From NCBI GenBank assembly GCA_002428265.1, contig DIUR01000001.1, positions 186,001-250,000 of the forward strand: 64,000 nt of DNA, written 5' to 3'. A program made the translations under genes and the position numbers. Under the pieces are notes generated by a model that was given only the letters and a program-made list of their open reading frames with translations, had not been told where the DNA came from and searched no databases. Source of the stretch: Bacteriovoracaceae bacterium UBA6153. GTDB taxonomy: Bacteria > Bdellovibrionota > Bacteriovoracia > Bacteriovoracales > Bacteriovoracaceae. Shown piece by piece: positions 36,760 through 44,971 of the stretch. Each line of letters opens with the position of its first letter. Within the stretch, counting starts at the first letter, position 1.

Positions 36760-37566
36760 TTAATCTATGAATGTGGCCTTAAAGACCTTGGCAGCAGGGG
36801 TGAACTCTACGTGATAGAAGTAGTAGATAATTCCAATTCGTAGGGCCAGCATGATGTACATACGCAGGAAGAAATAAAAAAACGCACGGATAAATGATCT
36901 TCCCTCTTTATGCATGAACCTCTTTAAAAGAAATCCAATAACAATCGTGAAAATCATAACCCCTGTAAACCAGATGAGCTTATCTTTATCCTCTACAATC
37001 TTAACAATCGAAGGAATGCTCTCCTTGTCCTTTATAAGCCTGACAGAAAAAAGGGTGATATTTGGGAACTGTTCCATATAAGGACGCATTGGTGAGTCCT
37101 TTGTGGCCTCGTCAAAGCGCTTCATAAGCTCTGCTTCAGAGAGTTTTTGGACTTCAGAAAGAGCAAGTCTCACTGAGTTCGAAAAGCTTTGATCTATAGG
37201 CTTAGCTTTTTGATTTTTCTTTCTGTTTTCAACTGCTCGCTCAAAAGCTGATTCACTTGCCTTTCCTAGCATGTCAGACGGACGCATCTCTTCGATGTCA
37301 GCATCATTGACTTCACTCTTAGTCTCGCCTTCTTGAATATTGTGAAGCTTTGATGAGTCTTCTAGAATTTTTTCTGAATCGGTATTGTATCGTTTGAGAA
37401 GTTTCTCAAGGTCTTCAGTATTGTGATCTTCAGTGGCCGCAGGTTTTGAATCAGCTGCTTGATTCTCGGCGTTTTCTTGGGCGTGCAAAAAAACAGGGCC
37501 TTCTATAAATAGAAGGCCCAAAAGAATCAAAATTTTAAAAATACTAGATTGTTGCTTTTTTTGCAT
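36760..37566 (-). CDS. Membrane protein coupled to secF, unknown
   Basis: 268 residues: a signal peptide or anchor (about 8-30), an acidic Glu/Asp/Lys-rich outside region (about 30-195) and two C-terminal membrane helices (about 200-222 and 232-255). Its start lies 23 bases inside secF, so translation is coupled to SecF. Placement as last gene of the secDF block suggests a role at the translocon or in folding exported proteins. No family is recognised. Confidence 0.7.
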   Translation of the reverse strand: MQKKQQSSIFKILILLGLLFIEGPVFLHAQENAENQAADSKPAATEDHNTEDLEKLLKRYNTDSEKILEDSSKLHNIQEGETKSEVNDADIEEMRPSDMLGKASESAFERAVENRKKNQKAKPIDQSFSNSVRLALSEVQKLSEAELMKRFDEATKDSPMRPYMEQFPNITLFSVRLIKDKESIPSIVKIVEDKDKLIWFTGVMIFTIVIGFLLKRFMHKEGRSFIRAFFYFFLRMYIMLALRIGIIYYFYHVEFTPAAKVFKATFID

Positions 37567-38482
37567 GGGTCTTATTATTTGATTTTTTCATCAATTCATC
37601 AATAAAGAGAGTTGTTGAAGCAGCAACATACACAGAAGAGTATGTTCCGAAAATAATCCCGATCGTCATTGCAAGGAAGAAGTCTTTAATCGCTGCTCCC
37701 CCGAAAAAGTACATTGAACCTGAAACCAGAAGAGTCGCTGCAGACGTAAGAATAGTTCTTGAAAGAGTGTCGTTAACAGCATCATTAATGTGCATAGTAA
37801 GAGACTTCGTCTTATCTCCCGTTTCCTCATGCTCTCTGATTCTGTCGTATACAATAACAGTATCGTTAACAGAGTATCCGATAATAGCTAGAAGTGCCGC
37901 AACCGTGTGAAGTGAGAACTCTGTTCCAAGAAATGCAAGAACACCTGTTACGATAATAATATCGTGAGTAAGAGAGACGAAAACTCCCGGAGCGTATCTA
38001 AAGTCGAAACGAATCGCCATGTAGACCATAATAGAAAGAATGGCCCAGAACATCGCTTTTACAGCTGACATTCTAAGTTCACTTCCCGCTTTTGGACCAA
38101 CGATATCAACTTTTCTGATCTCTACATTATTTCCAGTAAATGAAGTCTTAAGTACTTTTGAAACGTTTTCAGTAATAGCGTTTAAGTTCCCTTCGTCGGC
38201 CTGTACTTTAATTAAAACTTCATTGTCTTTTTCTTCACCTATTGTCTGAACACTCGTTCCTTGAAAACCACCTTTATCAAGAGCGCCCCTTAAATCATCT
38301 AAGTGAACATTTCTCTCGAACTTAGTCTGGATCTCAGCTCCACCTCTAAAGTCTACCCCGTAATCCATCTTGTAAAAGATTCCGTAGAAAGACAGAAGTG
38401 TAATCAGGAGTGAAAATGAGAGAACGTATTTACGTTTTCCCATGAAATCTATCGTTGTACCGTGTTTGATTAATTCAATCAT
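37544..38482 (-). CDS. secF: Protein translocase subunit SecF
   Basis: 312 residues with six membrane helices: VDFRGGAEIQTKF in the first periplasmic region, then GYSVNDTVIVYDRIRE, a hallmark of SecF. With SecD and YajC it uses the proton motive force to help pull exported proteins across the inner membrane. GGAGTT precedes the ATG. It follows secD by 30 bases and overlaps the next, unknown membrane gene by 23 bases. Confidence 0.96.
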   Translation of the reverse strand: MIELIKHGTTIDFMGKRKYVLSFSLLITLLSFYGIFYKMDYGVDFRGGAEIQTKFERNVHLDDLRGALDKGGFQGTSVQTIGEEKDNEVLIKVQADEGNLNAITENVSKVLKTSFTGNNVEIRKVDIVGPKAGSELRMSAVKAMFWAILSIMVYMAIRFDFRYAPGVFVSLTHDIIIVTGVLAFLGTEFSLHTVAALLAIIGYSVNDTVIVYDRIREHEETGDKTKSLTMHINDAVNDTLSRTILTSAATLLVSGSMYFFGGAAIKDFFLAMTIGIIFGTYSSVYVAASTTLFIDELMKKSNNKTHAKKATI

Positions 38483-38512
38483 ATAAAAATAACTCCATCT
38501 AAAATCAAAATA

Positions 38513-40210
38513 TTAAATGCTCAACTCTTTCGCGTCTGTCTTATCCATATACAATTCAAAAAGAATTTTTGATACGTAGTAAGCTGTATAAACAGTTACT
38601 GCAATACCGATAAGAAGTGTAATCGCGAATCCTCTAATTGGACCTGTACCAAAGTTCAGTAGACAAAAACCTGCTGCAGCTTGAGTAATGTGTGCATCCA
38701 AAATCGTCCAAAGAGCTGAGTTGTATCCCATTTCGAATGATTTAAAGTTGCTCATTCCTTTTCTTAATTCATCTCTGATTTTCTCAAAGATAATAATGTT
38801 GGTATCGACGGCCATACCGACGGTCAGTGCAATCCCCGCAATCCCCGGAAGGGTTAAGGTGGCATCTATGGCCACAAGAATAGCTACTGTGAAAAGTACG
38901 TTTAAAAGTAGAGTTACGATGGCGATAACACCAGAAAACTTGTAGTAGAAAACGGCGAATAGGAATACAAGGATACATCCAACGATTGAAGCGAATTTCG
39001 CTTTATCAATTGAATCGTTACCAAGGTTAGGTCCAACAGTTCTTTGTTCTAAGAAATCTAGTTGAACAGGAAGAGCTCCAGCTCTTAAAATAAGAGCAAG
39101 GTCGCGTGCTTCTGACATAGATTTATTAAAATTAGCTCCACCACCAAGTGTAATCTGAGCGTTTCCGCCTGCAATTTTCCCTTGAATCATTGGTGCTGAA
39201 TAAACGTTACCATCTAAGACAACGGCCATTCTTCTACCGATATTTGATCCAGTTGTATCTTCAAAACGTTTTGCTCCTGAAGATTTAAACTCCATAGATA
39301 CATAGGGCTCATTTTTCTGTGGATCAATCTGAACGCGGGCGTCTGATAAGTCATCACCTGTAATTCTTGGAGTTGCTTCAATAACGTAAGGAATGTTTAA
39401 TGCTTCATCATTAGCATTTTTTTCGAAAGCAAGCTCATGACCTTCTGGAAGATCTTTTGCAAGAAACTCGTTCATCTTCTTAATGTAATCAGAAAAACGC
39501 TCACCTTTTTTATAAACAATTCCAGCGGCCTTAGATTTATCTAACCATGCCTGAAGAGTTTGAGGAGCTACTGTATCGTTAACAATTTTGAACTCAAGCT
39601 TAGCTGTTTTACCAATTAGCTCTTTTGCTCTTTCGATATCTCTTACCCCTGGAAGCTGAACGACAATGCGGTCAACACCTTGAGCGATAATTTCTGGTTC
39701 AGTTACACCGAACTCATCAATACGGTTTCTGATAACTTCAATAGATTTTCCAACTGACTGCTCTTCGATCTGAGTCTTCACCACGTGAGCTAGAGCGATT
39801 TGAAGTCTTGGGCCATCTTCTTGAGTGATTCTGATAGTGCTTCCAAACATTTCTTTGATTTTCTTCTTAGCTGCTTCCATGTCTGAAGCTTTAGCTAAAG
39901 AGATCGATTGTTTTGGATCGTTCACATCAGATGCGTCCATAGAACCGATTGTCGATTCAATTTCTTGATCTTTTAAAAGGGACTCAATTTTTCTTGAGTA
40001 GGTCTGAACCTCGTCGCGATAAACTTTTTTAAAGTCGATCCCGAGAACCATATAAAGACCACCCTGAAGGTCAAGGCCTAAATTGATCTTTGACTTAACT
40101 GGATATTTTCCATTTTCATCAAACTTCATGACTGTTGGTAGTAGCACGATTACCGAAGCGGCAATAAGAACAAGTAGTACACTAAAGCGTACCCACCAGC
40201 TGGTTTTCAT
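38513..40210 (-). CDS. secD: Protein translocase subunit SecD
   Basis: 565 residues from the ATG at 40210 with a GGGAG site. LGLDLQGGLYMVLGID at the start, the P1 periplasmic domain in the middle and the six-helix C-terminal part with GMAVDTNIIIFEKIRDE are diagnostic of SecD. It works with SecF in late protein export. A perfect 15-bp hairpin precedes it, between it and tatA, with 94 bases of spacing, so secDF may also have its own control. Confidence 0.96.
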   Translation of the reverse strand: MKTSWWVRFSVLLVLIAASVIVLLPTVMKFDENGKYPVKSKINLGLDLQGGLYMVLGIDFKKVYRDEVQTYSRKIESLLKDQEIESTIGSMDASDVNDPKQSISLAKASDMEAAKKKIKEMFGSTIRITQEDGPRLQIALAHVVKTQIEEQSVGKSIEVIRNRIDEFGVTEPEIIAQGVDRIVVQLPGVRDIERAKELIGKTAKLEFKIVNDTVAPQTLQAWLDKSKAAGIVYKKGERFSDYIKKMNEFLAKDLPEGHELAFEKNANDEALNIPYVIEATPRITGDDLSDARVQIDPQKNEPYVSMEFKSSGAKRFEDTTGSNIGRRMAVVLDGNVYSAPMIQGKIAGGNAQITLGGGANFNKSMSEARDLALILRAGALPVQLDFLEQRTVGPNLGNDSIDKAKFASIVGCILVFLFAVFYYKFSGVIAIVTLLLNVLFTVAILVAIDATLTLPGIAGIALTVGMAVDTNIIIFEKIRDELRKGMSNFKSFEMGYNSALWTILDAHITQAAAGFCLLNFGTGPIRGFAITLLIGIAVTVYTAYYVSKILFELYMDKTDAKELSI

Positions 40211-40243
40211 CAAAAAACTCCCTTTTTTTAAAATGGCAAAAGT

Positions 40244-40278
40244 AACTATACTTTCTGGATGTACCAGAAAGTATAGTT
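40244..40278 (-). promoter_or_regulatory. Perfect 15-bp hairpin between tatA and secD
   Basis: AACTATACTTTCTGG, a 5-base loop, and its exact reverse complement lie 33 bases upstream of the secD start. There is no clean T run, so it is more likely an attenuator, RNA-processing or stabilising hairpin, or a protein-binding palindrome than a simple terminator. Confidence 0.65.
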
Positions 40279-40307
40279 GATATATTTATGAAATTGCAAG
40301 AAAGGTT

Positions 40308-40577
40308 TTAAGACTGCTTAGGAGATTCAGGAGTATCTGATTTTGATTCTGTCGGTTCAACTTTTACGGCAACAACTTCTACATCTGCTTTTTTTGCGTT
40401 AGCGTCAGTAGACGGGTGTGGTTTGTTAATTTCATTCATCATTTCGTCACGAGCTTTCTGAAATTCACGCACTGCTTGACCAAGTCCTTTAGCAAGCTCA
40501 GGAATTTTTTTCGGCCCTAGAAATAAAATAGCGATTACAAAAATAAGAAGTAATTCGCCAGCACCTAATCCAAACAT
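40308..40577 (-). CDS. tatA: Sec-independent (Tat) translocase protein TatA
   Basis: 89 residues: one N-terminal membrane helix (LLLIFVIAILFLGPKKIPEL), the conserved GPKKIPELAKGLG hinge and amphipathic helix, then a charged, disordered tail. TatA oligomers carry folded proteins across the inner membrane with TatC, which is not in the window. GGAGAG precedes the ATG. It is the third gene downstream of queA and tgt, following yajC. Confidence 0.93.
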   Translation of the reverse strand: MFGLGAGELLLIFVIAILFLGPKKIPELAKGLGQAVREFQKARDEMMNEINKPHPSTDANAKKADVEVVAVKVEPTESKSDTPESPKQS

Positions 40578-40590
40578 ACTCTCTCCAATT

Positions 40591-40962
40591 TTATTTTTTT
40601 GCAGTTTCTGTCAGGGTCTTATAAAGACCTGCTATTTGAGATTTTAAAACTTTAAAACGTACACCTTCAGAAACTTCTAATGTAACTACTGTATCAGTCA
40701 TTCCGTAAATTGTCCCAATCAAACCAGATTTCGTATAGATCTCGTCTCCTTTAGTCAGTTTTTCTAGAAGAGCTTGTTCTTGATCGTATTTTTTCTTCTG
40801 AGGTCTGATCATAAGGAAGTAAAAAATAACGAAAACAACGATTAATGGAAGAAATTGCATTAGAGGATTTTGTGCTGGAGCAGCAGCTGCTGGTGCGCCC
40901 GCTACTTGAGCAAAAGCGTTGGTTGAGAACATAATAACAGCGGCCAATAGAGATTTTAACAT
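40591..40962 (-). CDS. yajC: Preprotein translocase subunit YajC
   Basis: 123 residues from the ATG at 40962 with an AAGGAAAC site; an upstream Met at 40995 is unlikely. One membrane helix (LIVVFVIFYFLMIRPQKKK) is the YajC hallmark, followed by a small beta domain. A possible cleavable signal or second helix (about 1-18) precedes it. YajC binds SecDF. It lies between tgt and tatA. Confidence 0.93.
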   Translation of the reverse strand: MLKSLLAAVIMFSTNAFAQVAGAPAAAAPAQNPLMQFLPLIVVFVIFYFLMIRPQKKKYDQEQALLEKLTKGDEIYTKSGLIGTIYGMTDTVVTLEVSEGVRFKVLKSQIAGLYKTLTETAKK

Positions 40963-41019
40963 AGTCGTTTCCTTATAAGTTGCTGAACTAATCAATCGAA
41001 GTTCAGTTAAATAATATTA

Positions 41020-42144
41020 TCAATTCCACATATTTGACTGATAAGAGTTATAAAACGTCGTGTAAAACTCGTCAAACTTATCAAGCTTTATTGCTTCTCT
41101 TGCATCGTGAGTCATCTGCAAATAGAAAAACAAATTGTGATACGTGATCATGTTGCCTGCTAAATACTCTCCTACTGTGTACAGATGGCGAATATACGAA
41201 CGCGAGTACTTACGGCAAACTTTGCAGTTACACTCTGGGTCAGGTGGAAGTAAATCTTCTTTGAAGCGCTCTTTTTTAATATTGAGCGGGCCACCTTTCG
41301 TTAAGAACTGACCGTTTCTGGCGTTTCTCGTAGGAAGAACGCAATCGAACATATCAATCCCTGCTCTAATCCCATTTAAAACATCTAGCGGCTTTCCTAC
41401 ACCCATAAGATAGCGCGGCTTATCTTCCGGCATCGTGTGAACAAAATTATCTAAAAAGCTCACCATCTCTTCGTTTTTTTCACCGACAGATAATCCACCC
41501 AAGGCCATTCCTTCAAATCCCATTTCATTTAAGCGCTCCATACATTCAGTACGAAGATCGTGGTGAAGGCCACCTTGAATAATCCCAAAAAGATTTTGAT
41601 GAGGTTTTAAATTGTAATCTCGGCAACGTTTTGCCCAACGAAGTGTGAGCTCCATGCTCTCTCGAAGGCGCTCTTTTGAAGCAGGCAAGGCCGGACACTC
41701 ATCAAAGTTCATTACGATATCAGAGCCTAAGGCCCTTTGAATTTCCATCGATTTCTCTGGAGAAATGAGATGTTTTGATCCATCTAAATGCGAAGAAAAA
41801 GTTACACCTTCTTCTGTGACTTTATTCATACTTGAAAGAGAAAAAACCTGGTATCCACCACTGTCTGTAAGAATAGCTTTGTCCCATTTCATAAATCCAT
41901 GAAGACCGCCGCCCACTCGCTCAATCAGCTCATGACCTGGACGAAGATAAAGGTGATAAGTGTTACCCAGAATAATCTGAGCGTTCATTTCCTCTAACTC
42001 TTCCTGCCACATGCACTTTACACTTGCTCTGGTTCCCACCGGCATAAAAATCGGCGTTTCAATTTCACCGTGGGCCGTCGTAATGACTCCTGCACGAGCT
42101 TTATTTGATTGAGCAATTTTTTTGAAAATCTTTTTTTCTGACAT
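41020..42144 (-). CDS. tgt: Queuine tRNA-ribosyltransferase
   Basis: 374 residues, full-length TGT. LTDSGGYQVFSLS includes the catalytic base Asp; a later Asp in GIDMFDCVLPTRNARNG is the nucleophile. The zinc site CNCKVCRKYSRSYIRHL is complete. It swaps guanine for preQ1 at position 34 of tRNAs with GUN anticodons. AAGAGAT precedes the ATG. It is five bases after queA, the next step of queuosine synthesis. Confidence 0.97.
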   Translation of the reverse strand: MSEKKIFKKIAQSNKARAGVITTAHGEIETPIFMPVGTRASVKCMWQEELEEMNAQIILGNTYHLYLRPGHELIERVGGGLHGFMKWDKAILTDSGGYQVFSLSSMNKVTEEGVTFSSHLDGSKHLISPEKSMEIQRALGSDIVMNFDECPALPASKERLRESMELTLRWAKRCRDYNLKPHQNLFGIIQGGLHHDLRTECMERLNEMGFEGMALGGLSVGEKNEEMVSFLDNFVHTMPEDKPRYLMGVGKPLDVLNGIRAGIDMFDCVLPTRNARNGQFLTKGGPLNIKKERFKEDLLPPDPECNCKVCRKYSRSYIRHLYTVGEYLAGNMITYHNLFFYLQMTHDAREAIKLDKFDEFYTTFYNSYQSNMWN

Positions 42145-42149
42145 ATCTC

Positions 42150-43226
42150 TTACCTTAAAATCAGCATGGCATCGCCATAGCTAAAAAATCTGTATTTTTC
42201 TTTTACTGCCAGCTCATAGAGCTCCAGTGTTTTTTTTCTTCCCACTAATGCTGACACCAGCATAAGGAGTGTCGACTCAGGTAAGTGGAAATTTGTAATA
42301 AGTCCAGAGATGCTCTTAACATCTACACCTGGGTGAAGAAAAATTTGAGTTTTATAATGCTTATCACTTTCAATATCTCTACCGTAACTCGACTCCAAAA
42401 CTCTTAAGCTTGTCGTGCCGACTGCAAAGATTTTTTTGGCGTGATTTATTTTTTCTAAGTTTTCAGCGTCTACAAAATACTCTTCTGAATGCATAACGTG
42501 ATCTTTTAAATGATCGACCGTGACAGGTTTAAAGGTCCCCAGCCCCACATGCAGAGTAACAAAAGCGCGCTCAATTTTTTGCTGGTCTAATTTTTTAAAA
42601 AGCTCATCTGTAAAATGCAATCCAGCTGTCGGAGCGGCCACAGAGCCCGACTCTTTTGAATAAATCGTTTGATAATTTTTTTTATCTTCCTCATCACTCT
42701 CACCTTTTCTAATGTAAGGCGGAATAGGAATAAGGGCATTTTTTTCTAAATAAGAAAGCAGATGAGGAGAGCTCTCCGGAAGCTTAATAGTGACACCAAA
42801 GGTTCCATCAGAGTTCAGTCTTGCGACCACTACCTCTAAGTTTTCACTAAAATAAAACTGATCTCCCAGGCTTTTTTTAGACCTGGTTTTAATCAGACAT
42901 GGGTATATTCCAGAGTCATCAGGATCATGTGAAAGAAAAAAAACTTCGGCCTTACCACCACTGGCCTTATTGCCAAGCAGCCTTGATGGGAAAACTTTTG
43001 ACCTATTGAAGACCAGTAACGAATCTTCCGGAAGGTATTTAGAAAGGTTAAAAAAATGGTCGTGAATAATCTCTTCTGTGCGAGCGTTATAGACCAAAAG
43101 TCTCGACTCATGTCTATTGACGGCGTCTACTGGCCTTTGAGCAATGAGCTCAGGAGGCAGATCATAGCGATATGATTGAAGAATTAGGTCAGTATCCAGG
43201 GAATTTTCCATAGCTTTTAATAGCAT
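42150..43226 (-). CDS. queA: S-adenosylmethionine:tRNA ribosyltransferase-isomerase
   Basis: 358 residues. SYRYDLPPELIAQRPVD at the start, VFPSRLLGNK, SVAAPTAGLHFT and NFHLPESTLLMLVSAL are QueA signatures. It converts preQ1 to epoxyqueuosine on tRNA using SAM. The ATG at 43226 is taken; an ATG five codons later is also possible. It heads the queA-tgt-yajC-tatA-secD-secF block, a conserved bacterial arrangement. Confidence 0.96.
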   Translation of the reverse strand: MLLKAMENSLDTDLILQSYRYDLPPELIAQRPVDAVNRHESRLLVYNARTEEIIHDHFFNLSKYLPEDSLLVFNRSKVFPSRLLGNKASGGKAEVFFLSHDPDDSGIYPCLIKTRSKKSLGDQFYFSENLEVVVARLNSDGTFGVTIKLPESSPHLLSYLEKNALIPIPPYIRKGESDEEDKKNYQTIYSKESGSVAAPTAGLHFTDELFKKLDQQKIERAFVTLHVGLGTFKPVTVDHLKDHVMHSEEYFVDAENLEKINHAKKIFAVGTTSLRVLESSYGRDIESDKHYKTQIFLHPGVDVKSISGLITNFHLPESTLLMLVSALVGRKKTLELYELAVKEKYRFFSYGDAMLILR

Positions 43227-43280
43227 GAATGAAATACAATTGCCCTTTTAAATAATGCAAATCTATGAAAAAATACTCTT

Positions 43281-43592
43281 ATGTTAAAAAACTTATTGTT
43301 TATAACATTCATCCTCTCAAGCACTTCTGCCTTTTGCGCAGAAGGCGATTACAGTGATTTTGAAGCTGAACTCAAGGCCTTAGAAACCAATCAATTGCGT
43401 GCTGAAGAGCTGCAGATGAATCAGGCCGACGCTGTGACGGATGTCATCACGGATGAAGTTGGAACAGGCCAGGCGGCCATCATGAGAAATGCTGACCTAT
43501 CAGAGCTGACAGAACCCACGCCAAAACAATCGCCTTCTAAAAAAGAAAAAGTTGAAGACGAAGTTCGCCCACGCCGAATCAGATCAAGATAA
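43281..43592 (+). CDS. Small exported acidic protein, unknown
   Basis: 103 residues with a signal peptide to about A20 (SAFCA). The mature part is acidic and helical, with DYSDFEAELKALETNQLRAE, and ends in a Lys/Arg-rich tail. Not recognised. Its TAA stop uses the first base of the insertion sequence at 43592; without the element the frame would also end in TAA, so the insertion did not visibly truncate it. It is divergent from queA. Confidence 0.6.
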   Translation: MLKNLLFITFILSSTSAFCAEGDYSDFEAELKALETNQLRAEELQMNQADAVTDVITDEVGTGQAAIMRNADLSELTEPTPKQSPSKKEKVEDEVRPRRIRSR

Positions 43593-43615
43593 AACTGCCA
43601 TACAATAATGGTGAT
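43592..43615. repeat. Left terminal inverted repeat of the IS
   Basis: Matches the reverse complement of 44682-44705 with one mismatch (A/G at the fourteenth base). Confidence 0.85.
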
Positions 43616-43679
43616 AAATCAAATCAATTAAAATTTATAGCTTCCTTCTTCATTTAAATTCTCGTTTTATTTAAAAATC

Positions 43680-44585
43680 TTACTTCTTTTTACTCTGCTT
43701 TTCTTTCTTCTCGTTATAGTAATCAATAAAAATATCTATGTGGTCTTGAGTATGTTGAAGTGACTTACTCGTGCACCAGGTTCTTCTAAAAAAGCGATTC
43801 ATACCACCTCGAAAGCATGCCAAGGTATGGTTAATAGCAAAGAGCGGATCAAAACTTTTGGTTTTAAGTTCTCCCATTCCAACAATTGTCGCTGGAAGAC
43901 CTTTAAAGGTTAGGTGCTTTGATTCAGGAAAGTGCCTATGAATAATCTCAGGATAGCGCTTGTGCTCATCGGTTTTAAAAAGAGCGTCACGTGCAACGGT
44001 TCCTTTCAAACTGAATAGCAATTTTGAGAGCATTTCAGGATGTTGATTTTGTCTCTTTCCATACTTTCGCCTCGAGATCTCGGCAATTTTACCAAAAGCT
44101 GGTATCTCTGCTACGCGAGCACCAAGAATTTTAAAAGATCTCGGATCTGCAATAACGGAGACAGAAATTGGCTTAAGCTTCGTATGAACACTCGATATCA
44201 GATCATCGAACTGCACTTCTGTAAGCGGGTTTTGTGCCCAAAGCTTTAGTAATTCTTGTTGATTGAGACGTGCTTTTTTTGCGAGGTAAACAAATTTTCG
44301 CTCAACTGTCTTGCGAGCAATATTTAAATTGTAAGCACATGAGCGCATCGACATTCCTGAAGCAAGATTATTTCTAATCATCTTATTTAAGCGTCGCTTT
44401 TTTTGAGCAAACTCTAGTGTATGAGTCGAACGGGAATACCTAAATTGACATATCTTACACTTAAAACGCTGAATTAATCGCGAATCATCACGACGATAAA
44501 AAAACCCGTCTTTGATTTGAAAGATAGTTTGATGAAAGACTTTACATGATTTGTTTGGGCAGCCCTGATTCATAATGTGAATCAA
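43680..44585 (-). CDS. Transposase with zinc ribbon and DDE-like core
   Basis: 301 residues (an ATG four codons later is possible). The N-terminal zinc ribbon uses C9, C14, C43 and C46; a helix-turn-helix (SMRSCAYNLNIARKTVERK) follows. D127/D128 in VQFDDLISSV and D206 in FKTDEHKRYP are candidates for the first two catalytic acids. Where IS1 transposase has its Glu (VERNNLTLR), this protein reads FAINHTLACFR, so the third acid is not obvious; D246 in SFDPLF might serve. It lies between clear inverted repeats, so it was mobile at least recently. Confidence 0.8.
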   Translation of the reverse strand: MIHIMNQGCPNKSCKVFHQTIFQIKDGFFYRRDDSRLIQRFKCKICQFRYSRSTHTLEFAQKKRRLNKMIRNNLASGMSMRSCAYNLNIARKTVERKFVYLAKKARLNQQELLKLWAQNPLTEVQFDDLISSVHTKLKPISVSVIADPRSFKILGARVAEIPAFGKIAEISRRKYGKRQNQHPEMLSKLLFSLKGTVARDALFKTDEHKRYPEIIHRHFPESKHLTFKGLPATIVGMGELKTKSFDPLFAINHTLACFRGGMNRFFRRTWCTSKSLQHTQDHIDIFIDYYNEKKEKQSKKK

Positions 44586-44601
44586 GCAAGTCTAAATTAA
44601 A

Positions 44602-44639
44602 AAGGTGCATGCTAGATATCTGTAATAATTAAGCACCTT
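44602..44639 (-). promoter_or_regulatory. Hairpin upstream of the transposase gene
   Basis: AAGGTGC and GCACCTT, 24 bases apart, lie just upstream of the transposase start and inside the element. They could shield the gene from outside transcription or bind transposase. Confidence 0.35.
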
Positions 44640-44681
44640 ACTAGGACGATTCAAAAAATGAAAAGATCCATTTATTAAATC

Positions 44682-44705
44682 ATCACCATTACTGTATGGC
44701 AGTTT
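44682..44705. repeat. Right terminal inverted repeat of the IS
   Basis: Partner of 43592-43615. It abuts the stop codon of the small ParA-partner gene. Confidence 0.85.
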
Positions 44706-44971
44706 TAAACTTTCTTTTTATTCATCATCTGCTGAGCTTGAAACATAAGCTCGATGACTTTTTCGAATATGGCATCAAAGATTTTTTTCACTTCCATAAA
44801 CATTGGATATGAGTTCACCTGAGACAAGAGAATAGACATAATATTTTCTAAGATTGGAATCAGTTGATCCAGTCCAGTTTTTTTCAAAAGAAGATCTAGT
44901 AGACTATTGGCCGCTTCCACATCAACTCCGTTGTTAGTGACGACATAAAGAGGATTTTTACTGCCTGACAT
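44705..44971 (-). CDS. Small helical protein encoded with ParA
   Basis: 88 residues, mostly amphipathic helix (SLLDLLLKKTGLDQLIPILE, then KKIFDAIFEKVIELMFQAQQ). GAGGAG precedes the ATG and the frame overlaps parA by 14 bases, so the two are co-translated. It could be the ParA activator or cargo adapter. Its TAA stop is formed at the insertion-sequence boundary; in the reconstructed empty site the frame stays open, so the C-terminus may have been cut by the insertion. Confidence 0.6.
   Translation of the reverse strand: MSGSKNPLYVVTNNGVDVEAANSLLDLLLKKTGLDQLIPILENIMSILLSQVNSYPMFMEVKKIFDAIFEKVIELMFQAQQMMNKKKV

Larger units (their letters stand above)
43592..44705 (-). mobile_element. Insertion sequence with 24-bp inverted repeats, TA flanks
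   Basis: Terminal inverted repeats AAACTGCCATACAATAATGG plus four bases (43592-43615) and 44682-44705 match with one mismatch in 24. TA dinucleotides flank both ends (43590-43591 and 44706-44707), as expected for a TA target duplication. The element is 1114 bp and holds one transposase gene on the minus strand. A single copy is seen in the window. The family is unclear: TA targets recall IS630/Tc1, but the transposase has an IS1-like zinc ribbon. Confidence 0.85.
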
